Assembly: GCA_024178355.1 (NCBI GenBank)
Contig: JAMZNZ010000005.1
Coordinates: 58,926 to 122,925 of the forward strand
Direction: 5' to 3'
DNA: 64,000 nt
Source of the DNA: Maricaulaceae bacterium EIL42A08
GTDB taxonomy: Bacteria; Pseudomonadota; Alphaproteobacteria; Caulobacterales; Maricaulaceae
The translations under genes and the position numbers were made by a program. The stretch's first letter is position 1; every line of letters starts with the position of its first letter. The notes beneath the pieces were generated by a model. It saw only the letters and a program-made list of their open reading frames with translations. It was not told the DNA's origin and ran no database searches. Below, piece after piece: positions 40,834-49,784 of the stretch.

Positions 40834-41751
40834 TTATGCAAATTCGCCCAGGGCGGCCGCGCCAGCGTGATGGAGCAGGGCATGGCGTCGGGCCAGCGCG
40901 GCGACATCCTTCGAGTAGCCGCCACCCAGAACCCCGACGATCGGTATGCCGCGGCGCATCACCTGGCTAAAGACCAGAGCATCGCGGGCGGCCAGCCCCT
41001 GATCGGTGAGGTCCAGAAGCCCGAGCCGGTCATCGCGGTGGGGGTCCACCCCGGCATTGTAGAAGACCAGGTTGGGGCGGCTCGCCTCCAGCGCGTCGGA
41101 TATCGCGTCCTGAACGGCGGCCAGATATCCGGTGTCGCCGGTGCCTTTATCAAGCCCGATATCCATGTCCGAGTTCGCCTTGCGGCGCGGCCAGTTCTGT
41201 TCGCAATGAACCGACAGGGTGAAGACGCTTGGGTCATCTTCAAAAATCCGCGCCGTGCCGTCGCCCTGGTGAACATCAAGATCAATGACGAGCACCCGGC
41301 TCACCGCGCCCTCGGTCAGCAGCAGGCGGCTGGCGACGGCCACATCATTGAAAACGCAAAAGCCAGCTCCGCCATCAAATGACGCGTGGTGGCTGCCACC
41401 GGCGGTATTGCAGGCTGCGCCGTGTTCAAGCGCGAGCCGCGCGGCCAGGGCCGTCCCCGCGACCGCACAGCGCGAGCGCATCGCCACCGGTTCGGTCATT
41501 TTAAATCCGATCTGTCGTTCCAGCGGCGTGGGCACGGTCTGGGTCAAGACCTGATCCACATAGCGCGCATCATGGGCCAGCTGCAGCCAGCTCGCCGGAG
41601 CCGGGGTGGGGCGGTAAAAACCGCCGAAATCTTTCACGATGCCGGAACGCACCAGCTCTTCGGCCACCGCGCGGAACTTGCCCATGGGAAAGCGGTGTCC
41701 GGCCGGGACATCGCGGGCGACATAAGCATCGTGAAACACAACGGGCAGCAT
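40834..41751 (-). CDS. Histone deacetylase family protein
   Basis: 305-residue zinc-dependent deacetylase (arginase/deacetylase fold). Catalytic motifs are GGSHHASFDGGAGFCVFND (the His pair), VIDLDVHQGDGT (zinc Asp and His) and FYNAGVDPHRDDRLG (zinc Asp), ending with GVLGGGYSKD. Bacterial members act on acetylated lysines, polyamines or acetoin-type substrates; which one applies is open. It lies 66 bases downstream of the YqgE gene, on the same strand. Confidence 0.87.
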   Translation of the reverse strand: MLPVVFHDAYVARDVPAGHRFPMGKFRAVAEELVRSGIVKDFGGFYRPTPAPASWLQLAHDARYVDQVLTQTVPTPLERQIGFKMTEPVAMRSRCAVAGTALAARLALEHGAACNTAGGSHHASFDGGAGFCVFNDVAVASRLLLTEGAVSRVLVIDLDVHQGDGTARIFEDDPSVFTLSVHCEQNWPRRKANSDMDIGLDKGTGDTGYLAAVQDAISDALEASRPNLVFYNAGVDPHRDDRLGLLDLTDQGLAARDALVFSQVMRRGIPIVGVLGGGYSKDVAALARRHALLHHAGAAALGEFA

Positions 41752-41817
41752 GGCCGTGGAGTTAGCCCGCCTTTGGGTCAGCGCAAGGTGTCAGAGCCGC
41801 ATAGACGTGCCAGGCGC

Positions 41818-42396
41818 TCAGGCGTGACCACTTGCGGCGGTGAGAAATTCAGGGGTGACGCCCAGCTTGTTGAGCGCCAATGCCCATTTGGGCTCGCAGT
41901 CATCGCCAAACAAAAGCTGCTCATCGGCATCGCAGACGAGCCAGGCATTGGCCGCGATCTCGTCTTCCAGCTGACCCGACGCCCAGCCCGCATATCCAAG
42001 CGCCATAAGTGCCTTGCGCGGACGCGCGTCGGAGACCAGGCAGTCGAGCATTTCCTTGGTGGCGGTCAGGCCGATTCCCGGTTCCACATGCATGGTGGCC
42101 GGGCCGCATCCTGCGTCATCAGTGTGGATGACCATGCCGCGATCGCGATCCACCGGCCCGCCATCGAAGATGGGCGTGTCGTTGGCGCGGTCCCAGTCGG
42201 CGATTTCCAGCTGTTCGAGCAGATCGGGCAGGCGCAGGCCCTCCATGGGCCGGTTGATGATCAGCCCCATGGCCTGCTCATCATCATGGCTGCACATGTA
42301 AACGAGCGCCCGGTCAAAGCGTGGGTCGCCAATCAACGGACTGGCGATAAGAAACTTCCCGGCCAGAAAGCCGGTCTGGGTGCGCGCTTCTGTCAT
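41818..42396 (-). CDS. YqgE/AlgH family protein (UPF0301)
   Basis: 192 residues. The family signature GFLAGKFLIASPLIGDPRFD, then ALVYMCSHDDEQAMGLIINR, with later PIFDGGPVD and YAGWASGQLEDEIAANAWL, is complete. The biochemical role is unknown. ATG 42396 starts 9 residues before the conserved core. It is probably co-transcribed with the deacetylase. Confidence 0.92.
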   Translation of the reverse strand: MTEARTQTGFLAGKFLIASPLIGDPRFDRALVYMCSHDDEQAMGLIINRPMEGLRLPDLLEQLEIADWDRANDTPIFDGGPVDRDRGMVIHTDDAGCGPATMHVEPGIGLTATKEMLDCLVSDARPRKALMALGYAGWASGQLEDEIAANAWLVCDADEQLLFGDDCEPKWALALNKLGVTPEFLTAASGHA

Positions 42397-42527
42397 ACCC
42401 CAGCTTTGACTCTGTTTTTGCCGAAGTCCAGCGATGGATTCGTGTCATCTGCCTTGCCGCTTGGCGGTAGAGGCGCTACCTGAGGCGCGAGAACCCTTTA
42501 ACGCTCTGGTGAAAGGAGCCTTCTGCC

Positions 42528-43007
42528 ATGACCATCAAAACCGGTGACCGCCTGCCTGACGCGAACTTCATGACCATGACCGCCGATGGTCCGGCTCCGC
42601 TGGCCACCGCCGACGTGTTCGCGGGCAAGCGCGTGGCGCTGTTTGCTGTCCCGGGCGCGTTCACCCCGACCTGCTCGGCACGCCACCTGCCGGGCTTTGT
42701 CGAGAAGGCTGGCGAACTGAAAGCCAAAGGCATCGACACGATCGCCTGCACCTCGGTCAATGATGTCTTCGTCATGGGTGCTTGGGGTCAGGACCAGGGC
42801 GCGGACGGTGTTGTGATGCTGGCGGACGGCAATGGCGACTTTGCTGAAGCGCTCGGCCTTGTGATGGATGGCACGGCGTTCGGCATGGGCAAGCGGTCCC
42901 AGCGCTACGCCATGGTGGTCAATGACGGTGTGGTGGAGCACCTCTTCGTCGACGAAGCGGGCGGCTTTGAAGTCTCCTCAGCCGACCACATGCTGTCTCA
43001 GCTTTAA
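42528..43007 (+). CDS. Atypical 2-Cys peroxiredoxin (Prx5/type II)
   Basis: 159 residues. PGAFTPTCSARHLPGF holds the peroxidatic Cys49, and Cys74 in IDTIACTSVNDVFVMGAW is placed as the resolving cysteine of Prx5. It reduces H2O2 and organic peroxides, probably with glutaredoxin or thioredoxin. AAAGGAG lies 10 bases before the ATG. A terminator follows, so it is a single-gene unit. Confidence 0.93.
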   Translation: MTIKTGDRLPDANFMTMTADGPAPLATADVFAGKRVALFAVPGAFTPTCSARHLPGFVEKAGELKAKGIDTIACTSVNDVFVMGAWGQDQGADGVVMLADGNGDFAEALGLVMDGTAFGMGKRSQRYAMVVNDGVVEHLFVDEAGGFEVSSADHMLSQL

Positions 43008-43039
43008 GGCTATAGTCCAAACACCGACTTCAAAGAGAG

Positions 43040-43065
43040 GGCCCGGCGGTGACGTCGGGCCTTTT
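43040..43065 (+). terminator. Terminator of the peroxiredoxin gene
   Basis: GGCCCG (43040-43045) pairs with CGGGCC (43056-43061), followed by TTTT, 33 bases after the stop. Confidence 0.75.
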
Positions 43066-43143
43066 CGTTTGTCCGCCTGAGAAAATATAGGGACCAGGGG
43101 TTCAAGGCCCTTGCCCCCCATGCACGCAGAGACTAGTTACTCC

Positions 43144-43166
43144 GTAACGTGATACTATAACATTAC
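43144..43166. promoter_or_regulatory. Zur-type operator before the TonB receptor
   Basis: A 23-base dyad starts GTAACGTGATA and ends ATAACATTAC, with three mismatched pairs around a central base. It matches the alphaproteobacterial Zur plan (GTAATGTTATA-NN mirrored). It ends 9 bases before the receptor start and covers a possible -10 (TATAAC, 43156-43161), so zinc-bound Zur would block transcription. Confidence 0.7.
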
Positions 43167-43175
43167 GGAGTGATC

Positions 43176-45326
43176 ATGATCGCGCGTTTTGCTTCCAGTG
43201 CCAGCCTGCTTGCAATTGCGTCTGCGGCCCCAGCTTCTGCAACGGGCGAAACGACTTCACAGCCCTATACGACTGACGACGTTATTGTTGTCACGACACT
43301 CCCCATTGAAGTGTCTGATGACGACGCGGTGGGCTCGGTCATTGCGATCGGTCAGGACAGCCTGTTCAGCCTGTTTGGTGGCAATCTGGCCGACACGCTT
43401 GATAGCCTGCCCGGCGTTCACTCCAGCTATTTTGGCCCTGCGTCCGGCCGTCCGATCATTCGCGGTCTGGGCGAAGACCGGGTTCGTGTGCTGATCAACG
43501 GCGTTGGCGCGCTTGATGCGTCCACATCCAGCCCCGATCACGCGGTTGCCGGTGAAGTGCTGGGCGCCGAGCAGGTGGATGTGCTGCGCGGCCCGGCGGC
43601 GATTGCCTACGGCGGCGGTGCGATTGGCGGCGTTGTGAATATCATTGACGGCCGTATTCCCACGCGTGCGCCTGAGGGCAATGTGGACGGCTTTGTCTAT
43701 CTTGGCACCACCAGTGTTGATGACGGTAGCCAGGCAGCCGGCCGGGTAAGCCTTGGTGCGGGCCCGTTTGTTTTCCAGATTGATGCCTTGATCCGTGATG
43801 CCGGCAACTTTGCCATCCCGGGCTTTGCTGAAAGCGCGCTGCAGCGTGCGCTGGAGGAAGAAGAGCACGATCACGAAGATGAGCATGACGACGAACACGG
43901 TCATGATGAGGACCATGATCACGAAGAGGAGGAAGAAGATTTCGGGACGGTGTCCAACTCCTTCTATACCTTCGAAAGCGTGTCCGTCGCCGGTTCACTG
44001 GTTCAGGACTGGGGCTTTGTCGGCCTTTCGGTCAAGGAAACCGAGGCTGAATATGGTCTGCCCGGTCACAGCCATGAGCATGGCCACGGCGAAGACCATG
44101 AGGGTGAAGACCACGAGGAAGACCATGAAGACGAGCATGGTCACGAGCACGGCGAAGAGGAAGAAGACGCGCTGTTGAAGATGAATCAGACCCGCATTGA
44201 TCTGCGTGGCGAGATCAATCTGGGCGAGGGCATCTTCTTTGACCGTCTCCGCTTCTCGGTCGGTCATGCCGACTATGACCATGCCGAACTTGAAGGTGAC
44301 GAAATCGGCGTCGCCTTCGACAAGGAGGGCATTGAAGGCCGCTTTGAACTGTCCCACGCCCACGATGATGTGCGTCGCGGGGCCTGGGGTCTTCAAGTGC
44401 TCGCGCAGGATTTCGAGGCCGCTGGTGAAGAAGCTTATATCGAGCCGGTGACGACCCAGGACTGGGGGCTGTTCGCGGTGGAACGCTGGGACTACGGCAC
44501 GTGGGGTTTTGAGGGCGGTGCTCGCCTTGAGACCCGCAAGCTGAACGGCCTGCGCGCCGAGCGTCGCTTTGACACGATCTCCGGCTCTGGCTCGCTTTTC
44601 TACCGTCCTGCTGACGGCGTCTTCCTGTCCGGAACAGTGTCGCGTACCGAGCGCGCGCCGACCGACACAGAGGTCTTCTCCTTTGGTCCGCATATCGCAA
44701 CAGAAACCTTCGAAATTGGCGATCTGAACCTCGATACCGAAACGGCGCTGTCCTTTGAGGGCACGGCTCGCTGGCGCGGCGACGGATTTCGCACCGAGCT
44801 GAGCGTGTTCCATGCCGACTATGCTGGCTTTATCGGGCTGTTCCCGACCGGCGAGGAAGAAGACGGGCTGGATGTGTTCGAATATCGCCAGTCTGACGCG
44901 ACCCTGAGCGGCTTTGAGCTGTCCGGTGCGATGGACCTGGGTGAGGCGCTGGGTGCTGTCTGGTCGGCGGATGGCTCGCTGGACTATGTGCGCGGTGAAG
45001 CTGATGGCAATGGGGACCTGCCGCGTATTCCGCCGCTGTCCAGCCTGCTCGGTGTGGAAGCGGACTTCGGCCAGTGGAATGCCCGAGCCGAAGCGCGACT
45101 GGTCTCTGAGCAGGATGAGGTGGCGGCCAATGAGCTGCCCACAGATGGCTACACGCTGTTCAACGCTTCTGTGGAGTGGCAGCCGGTGGCCGACAGGGAT
45201 GTGTCGCTGATCTTTGGGGTGCGCAACATCACCGATGAAGAAGCGCGCTCGCACACCAGCTTCCTGAAGGATCTTTTGCCCCAGCCGGGCCGCAACTATC
45301 GCCTTGCCCTGGTCGCAGGCTTTTAA
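43176..45326 (+). CDS. TonB-dependent receptor with His/Asp/Glu-rich loops, ZnuD-like
   Basis: 716-residue outer-membrane receptor, probably for zinc uptake. A signal peptide (ARFASSASLLAIASAAPASA) precedes the plug domain (IRGLGEDRVRVLINGVGAL, then VDVLRGPAAIAYGGGAIGG) and a beta-barrel ending in a terminal Phe (RNYRLALVAGF). Two loops, encoded at 43853-43945 and 44065-44170, are packed with His, Asp and Glu, as in zinc receptors. ATG 43176 has GGAG 5 bases upstream. The Zur-type dyad just before it agrees with zinc control. Confidence 0.88.
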   Translation: MIARFASSASLLAIASAAPASATGETTSQPYTTDDVIVVTTLPIEVSDDDAVGSVIAIGQDSLFSLFGGNLADTLDSLPGVHSSYFGPASGRPIIRGLGEDRVRVLINGVGALDASTSSPDHAVAGEVLGAEQVDVLRGPAAIAYGGGAIGGVVNIIDGRIPTRAPEGNVDGFVYLGTTSVDDGSQAAGRVSLGAGPFVFQIDALIRDAGNFAIPGFAESALQRALEEEEHDHEDEHDDEHGHDEDHDHEEEEEDFGTVSNSFYTFESVSVAGSLVQDWGFVGLSVKETEAEYGLPGHSHEHGHGEDHEGEDHEEDHEDEHGHEHGEEEEDALLKMNQTRIDLRGEINLGEGIFFDRLRFSVGHADYDHAELEGDEIGVAFDKEGIEGRFELSHAHDDVRRGAWGLQVLAQDFEAAGEEAYIEPVTTQDWGLFAVERWDYGTWGFEGGARLETRKLNGLRAERRFDTISGSGSLFYRPADGVFLSGTVSRTERAPTDTEVFSFGPHIATETFEIGDLNLDTETALSFEGTARWRGDGFRTELSVFHADYAGFIGLFPTGEEEDGLDVFEYRQSDATLSGFELSGAMDLGEALGAVWSADGSLDYVRGEADGNGDLPRIPPLSSLLGVEADFGQWNARAEARLVSEQDEVAANELPTDGYTLFNASVEWQPVADRDVSLIFGVRNITDEEARSHTSFLKDLLPQPGRNYRLALVAGF

Positions 45327-45353
45327 AGGCAAAGGCCCCAGAAGGCTGAATTT

Positions 45354-45393
45354 AAAACGGCGCCCCGGAGACTTCCGGAGCGCCGTTTTTTTT
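45354..45393 (+). terminator. Strong terminator of the TonB receptor gene
   Basis: AAAACGGCGC (45354-45363) pairs with GCGCCGTTTT (45380-45389), with a second pairing CCGGA/TCCGG inside, and ends in eight T. Confidence 0.92.
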
Positions 45394-45425
45394 AATCGCA
45401 GCGATCGGGGAGGAAAATCGCGCGA

Positions 45426-45611
45426 CTAAAGCTCTTCCAGGCGGTCAGTGAGAGGCTGTTGCGCCGCTGTCTGGCCTTCATAGGACGCCACAGCGTCGGC
45501 CGCCTGAGCGCTGGTCTGCGCGACCACGGCAAATACAGTCAGAGCCGCGGCAATGGCCGCGCTGATCGTGCCCTTGGTCGAGTAACGGTTCGAAGCAACA
45601 GAGAAATTCAT
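45426..45611 (-). CDS. Small secreted protein of 61 residues
   Basis: A long signal peptide (about 1-37, with TISAAIAAALTVFAVVAQTS and AQA before the cut) leaves a mature part of only about 24 acidic residues (VASYEGQTAAQQPLTDRLEE). AGGAA lies upstream of ATG 45611. It begins 18 bases after the dsbD stop on the same strand, so it is probably co-transcribed. No cysteine is present, so it is not a redox substrate in any obvious way. The family is not recognised. Confidence 0.6.
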   Translation of the reverse strand: MNFSVASNRYSTKGTISAAIAAALTVFAVVAQTSAQAADAVASYEGQTAAQQPLTDRLEEL

Positions 45612-45629
45612 GATGCAATTCCTGATTTT

Positions 45630-47768
45630 TTAGGCTTCTACGGCGCGCTCAACAGATTGGATCACAATTTTTTTCGTCAGCAGTGGTGGCAGGACTTCTG
45701 GCGCTCCGCCTCCTGCGGGGTACACCAGATAAAGCGGCACTCCTGCCGAGCCATGGCGGGCCAGCGCCTCGGCAATAACCGGGTCGTGATTGGTGAAGTC
45801 GGCGCGAAACAGCGCGACGTTTTCGGTGTCGAAAACTGTTTTGACGTCCGCGTCGTTCAGCGTCCCAAGCTTGTTGATCTGGCAACTGACACACCAGCTG
45901 GCGGTGAAGTCGACAAACACAGCACGGCCCTCAGCCTGAGCGGTGGCAACCGCCTCTTCACTCCACTGTGCCCATCGGGCAGAGGCGGGGGCCGAGCTTT
46001 CCACCGGCTCAATCTGGGCGGTCAGGAGAATGGCCCCTGCCGCAACCGCAATCCCGAAGACGGTTCCAATTCGCGCCAGCAGCCCCTTGATGGCCAGAGT
46101 CCACACCGCAAATCCAGCGCTCAGAAACGCGGTCAGCGCCAGGATCACTCCAGTATTGCCAACCTGTGAAACCAGAACCCAGGTCAGCCAGATCGCCGTG
46201 GCAAACATCGGAAACGCAAGGATCTGCCGGAAGCGGACCATCCAGGCCCCCGGCTTGGGAAGGAAGGCCATCGCGCCGGGTATGACCGTGACCAGCACAA
46301 AGGGCAGGGCCAGGCCCACGCCGAGGAAGCCAAAGATGGCGAGCGACAGGATGGCTGGCTGGGACAGGGCAAAGGCTAGCGCGCCAGTCATGAAGGGAGC
46401 CAGGCAGGGCGCGGCGACGAAAACCGCCAGCACGCCCGTTAAAAAGGCGCCGCGCTTGCCGCTGTCCTTAACCCCAGAGCCGACCGACTGAAGGCTGGTA
46501 CCGACCTCGAAAAGCCCGAGGAAATTCAGACCAATAAGGAACATCAGCAAAGCCAGCGAGATCACAATCACCGGCACCTGAAGCTGCACACCCCAAAGCC
46601 CTGGCAAACCAGCGACTCGAAGCAGAAGAATGGCGGCACCCAGAAGTATAAAAGTACCGATCACACCGGCGGCAAAAATCAGGCCCAGCTGGATGGCGTC
46701 GCTACGGCTGGCACCCCGCTTTTCAACCAGGGTCAGGGCCTTCATCGAGAGGATCGGAAAGACGCACGGCATCAGGTTCAAGAGCAGACCGCCCAGCAAC
46801 GCAAAAAGAGCGGCCTGGACAAAACCCATCGCAGCCGCGGGTGTGGCTGGTGTCACGTCGAAATCTGGAAGCTCCACGTCGGGAAGCTCGATCGGTGTTT
46901 CAGCCTCAAGGTCGTTGACCGTTGCCCCTGCCGCGGCGGTAAACTCCAAGGCTGTCGTGGCCCATATCCCACCTGTATTGGCCTGGAAGACCACCACGCC
47001 ATCTGTCGGGCCCTCAAGGCCGTTGCGGGTCAGATAACCGTTGTCCACGTCCACACGAACCTGGCCATCGCCATAGCTCACGCGTTGCTGCGCGGCGTGG
47101 TCAATGATGCCTGAGGTGTGAGGGTAAAAATAAAGGTCGCGGATCTGGTCGGCGGAGGTGCCAAGCGCATCACCTGTCAGTGTCAGCGTCAGTCCGTCTT
47201 CGCTCCGCACCAGGCCAGCCTGAAAGCGATCGTCCACACGCTGCGGGGCTGCATCAATAGCACGCTCGATCAGGGCTGAGCCCAGTGGCTCCACCTGGCG
47301 TGGACCAACATTTAAACTGAGCTGTAGCGTCGCGCTTTCAGGGATGCAGATGTCCTCGCAGACCAGCCAGTTGGCGGTCGCGTCAAGGCTGACCGGCCCG
47401 GGTTGGGCATCGATTGGCACGGTCACCGGAATGGGCAGCGTTACCTGATCAGAATAGCCGTAATTGGTCAGTGGCCCGAGGGCATAGGCTTTGGGTGCGG
47501 GCCATATAATGTCGCCCTGAGCCCAGCCTTCTGGCAGTGCCAGATCCACCATTGTGGCTTCGCCACTATCACCGGGATTGCGCCAGTAGGTATGCCAGCC
47601 CGGCGTAATTTCCTGATGCAGAGCGATATAGACGGTTTCACCCGGCTCGACGCTTGTCAGGTCCGCCACCAGCGAAACATCGACCATCGGGTCGGAGCTG
47701 TTGAACTGGCCCTGCGCGGCCGAAGTCGTCGCAAGCGCAAGGAGGGTGAGGACAAGACGCAGTAGCAT
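45630..47768 (-). CDS. Thiol:disulfide interchange protein DsbD/ScsB type
   Basis: 712 residues. A signal peptide (LLRLVLTLLALATTSAA) and an N-terminal periplasmic domain (EITPGWHTYWRNPGDSGEAT, LVCEDICIPES with a Cys pair) are followed by an eight-helix membrane domain with cysteines in LNLMPCVFPILSMK and AAPCLAPFMTG, and a C-terminal thioredoxin domain with ASWCVSCQ. It carries electrons from cytoplasmic thioredoxin to periplasmic partners. ATG 47768 is chosen because the signal peptide begins there; upstream in-frame codons are unlikely. Confidence 0.9.
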   Translation of the reverse strand: MLLRLVLTLLALATTSAAQGQFNSSDPMVDVSLVADLTSVEPGETVYIALHQEITPGWHTYWRNPGDSGEATMVDLALPEGWAQGDIIWPAPKAYALGPLTNYGYSDQVTLPIPVTVPIDAQPGPVSLDATANWLVCEDICIPESATLQLSLNVGPRQVEPLGSALIERAIDAAPQRVDDRFQAGLVRSEDGLTLTLTGDALGTSADQIRDLYFYPHTSGIIDHAAQQRVSYGDGQVRVDVDNGYLTRNGLEGPTDGVVVFQANTGGIWATTALEFTAAAGATVNDLEAETPIELPDVELPDFDVTPATPAAAMGFVQAALFALLGGLLLNLMPCVFPILSMKALTLVEKRGASRSDAIQLGLIFAAGVIGTFILLGAAILLLRVAGLPGLWGVQLQVPVIVISLALLMFLIGLNFLGLFEVGTSLQSVGSGVKDSGKRGAFLTGVLAVFVAAPCLAPFMTGALAFALSQPAILSLAIFGFLGVGLALPFVLVTVIPGAMAFLPKPGAWMVRFRQILAFPMFATAIWLTWVLVSQVGNTGVILALTAFLSAGFAVWTLAIKGLLARIGTVFGIAVAAGAILLTAQIEPVESSAPASARWAQWSEEAVATAQAEGRAVFVDFTASWCVSCQINKLGTLNDADVKTVFDTENVALFRADFTNHDPVIAEALARHGSAGVPLYLVYPAGGGAPEVLPPLLTKKIVIQSVERAVEA

Positions 47769-47895
47769 CAATAAACCTGGGCTGATCAGTCTGGTGATTG
47801 CTGATGTAACAACTCCCCCCGCACCGGGAAAGCGACCTGACGGGCTTGTGATGTCGCAGTGACCTTCCATGGGCGGAGCTGTGAGCCAAAGAAAA

Positions 47896-47921
47896 CGGCC
47901 GGTCGCATACGCAACCGGCCG
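47896..47921 (-). terminator. Terminator of the sapC gene
   Basis: CGGCCGGT (47896-47903) pairs with ACCGGCCG (47914-47921). On the minus strand it is followed by GTTTTCTTT. Confidence 0.8.
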
Positions 47922-47972
47922 CTTCTTTTAAGTCTGCGATTCCTGCGCCAGATGGCCAGGTACGCTTTGCGC

Positions 47973-48806
47973 TTATGCTTCAGGCGGCGGCGTCACGCTG
48001 CCTGCAGCCTGTTGTGCCGACGCGTTGCCTGCACGCTCCTGGGCTTTGGCAATCAGCACTTCCCAGCGACCCAGCGACAGCATGTGCGCGTAGATGGCGC
48101 CCAGATAGGCATTTTCGTCGCGCAGCTCTGCGAGCACTTTCGGGTCAACCTTCTGCAGCTTCTCGCCAACAATGGCCTGGTAGGTTGCAATAACCTGCGG
48201 CTCACCGGCGGGCTGGCCGTCAGCGCCGCGCGGCTGGAAGGTTGCCTGCTGCTGATCAAACAGGTCCAGCTCTTCCATGCGCTGAACGAATTTGCGCGTC
48301 GTCGCGACATCAGCTTCAAAACGGCGGACAAAGTCGATCGCGCGCTCCAGGAAGGGGCTCGGCTGGTCAGCGTCGTTGAAGAGCGGCTCGTCCGGCTTGT
48401 CCGAGAACAGGTGAGACCCGGTGTCAACACAGACGGTGAACTTGTCTTCTTCTTCGGTGTGGGACGCAGCCACGAACGGATAGCGACGCACATAGGCCGG
48501 AAGATAGGCATACTGCTGGAAGTTGCCGTCAGCCGGGTTCACAAACAGGTTGTGACCCTGCTGCAGCCCCATCGCTGCAACCGGAGTTTTTTGCTCACCC
48601 AGGAAGATGATCGGATAGTGCGCCGATGCCGGTGCAAATTCGCCCATGGTCAGCGGCACGAAGTGTGCCTGGCTCAGGAAGTCGAACGGACGATCCGTCC
48701 ACTTCAGGCCCTTGCCACGGTGTGCGCCGGGATTGATCGGTTCAGGTTTGTTATACAGCGGAAGACTTCCGGATACGGAAATATTGCCTGCAGGCGCGTC
48801 AGCCAT
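47973..48806 (-). CDS. SapC family protein
   Basis: 277 residues, probably not secreted as no signal is visible. The family core is FDFLSQAHFVPLTMGEFAPA, SAHYPIIFLGEQKTPVAAMG, NLFVNPADGNFQQYAYLPAY, VRRYPFVAA and the later ERAIDFVRRFEADV. SapC proteins occur near S-layer or polysaccharide genes in some alphaproteobacteria, but their function is unsettled, and nothing here shows an S-layer. AAGGGG lies upstream of ATG 48806. It is a monocistronic unit. Confidence 0.88.
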   Translation of the reverse strand: MADAPAGNISVSGSLPLYNKPEPINPGAHRGKGLKWTDRPFDFLSQAHFVPLTMGEFAPASAHYPIIFLGEQKTPVAAMGLQQGHNLFVNPADGNFQQYAYLPAYVRRYPFVAASHTEEEDKFTVCVDTGSHLFSDKPDEPLFNDADQPSPFLERAIDFVRRFEADVATTRKFVQRMEELDLFDQQQATFQPRGADGQPAGEPQVIATYQAIVGEKLQKVDPKVLAELRDENAYLGAIYAHMLSLGRWEVLIAKAQERAGNASAQQAAGSVTPPPEA

Positions 48807-48904
48807 GTGAAGTTCCCCTTGGAAATTAGACAGGGCTGGTTAGCGCACCCGACGATGAGACGCAACTGACAGGGACACCGGTTAACCCTGTTGTAGCAGG
48901 CAAA

Positions 48905-48933
48905 AGCGCCTGGCAACGGGGGTGCCGGGCGCT
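48905..48933 (-). terminator. Probable terminator of the ompW gene
   Basis: AGCGCC-t-GGCA and TGCC-g-GGCGCT pair across 48905-48933. On the minus strand it is followed by TTTTG, 16 bases past the stop. Confidence 0.6.
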
Positions 48934-48948
48934 CTGTGCAGACCGTGA

Positions 48949-49593
48949 TCAGTAGCGCCAGCCGATGCCAACCCCGAAAATCCACGGGTCGATATCGACA
49001 TCGGCGTTCACCACCGCGCTCAGATTGGTTGTCGCATCAATGGTCACGTCGGTGTTTATCCAGACCTTTTTCAAATCGAGATTGAGGAACCAGCGCTCAT
49101 TGAGCATGTAGTCGGCACCGGCCTGAAGAGCGAGCCCGAAGCTGGGGTCGTAATCGATACTGTCGAGTACCGTTGCGGCAGGCAGGTCCTCATTGAAAAA
49201 GAGTGTGTAGTTCACACCCACACCAGCATAGGGGCGAATCTGGCCGTCAGGATTGAAGTGGTACTGCAAGGTCAGCGTTGGCGGCAGAAGCGTGACCTCG
49301 CCCAGGTCCACATCGCCAAGGGCTGTGCCCACGGCCGTCACATCATGGGGTGTAACACCCAGGATCAGCTCAGCGGCGATACGGTCGGTGAAGAAATAGG
49401 TGATGTCGAACTCTGGCACCGTGGTGGTGGAGATGTCTGCGTCACCCCCGATCGGGTCGATATCCGCGCTCTCGTCCGGAGCCACGGTGATGGCCCGCAG
49501 GCGGAACTGCCAGTCACCGGCATCGGCCAGAACGGGGGCTGTGAAACCACCGGCAACCATGGCCGCGGTGGTGGCGAGGAGGAGGGTTTTCAT
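48949..49593 (-). CDS. OmpW family outer membrane protein
   Basis: 214 residues: a signal peptide (TLLLATTAAMVAGGFTAPVLA), then a small beta-barrel with WQFRLRAITVAPDES, ITYFFTDRIAAELILGVTPH, IRPYAGVGVNYTLFF and a C-terminal GVGIGWRY. This is the eight-stranded OmpW family thought to pass hydrophobic molecules. ATG 49593 is chosen because GGAAAGGA precedes it; an in-frame ATG at 49611 lies upstream of that site. Confidence 0.9.
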   Translation of the reverse strand: MKTLLLATTAAMVAGGFTAPVLADAGDWQFRLRAITVAPDESADIDPIGGDADISTTTVPEFDITYFFTDRIAAELILGVTPHDVTAVGTALGDVDLGEVTLLPPTLTLQYHFNPDGQIRPYAGVGVNYTLFFNEDLPAATVLDSIDYDPSFGLALQAGADYMLNERWFLNLDLKKVWINTDVTIDATTNLSAVVNADVDIDPWIFGVGIGWRY

Positions 49594-49784
49594 TGGTTTT
49601 TCCTTTCCCACAAAATTTGTAAGGACTTACTGCGCTTCTTTATGTGGGACCGCCATACGGCACACTGCCGCGCGGCGGGCGACCGCAGACTTTCGTCGGA
49701 TGGCCTTCAGAGCTCCGCGCCGAAGTTCTGCTTGCGTTTGGCCGTTTCGCGCCCGACGCTGGGCCCATAACGGGGGAGTGGCCG

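Noticed and set aside
43995..45332. Long open frame opposite the TonB receptor
   Set aside because: The receptor frame has signal, plug and barrel features. The opposite frame mirrors its codon bias.
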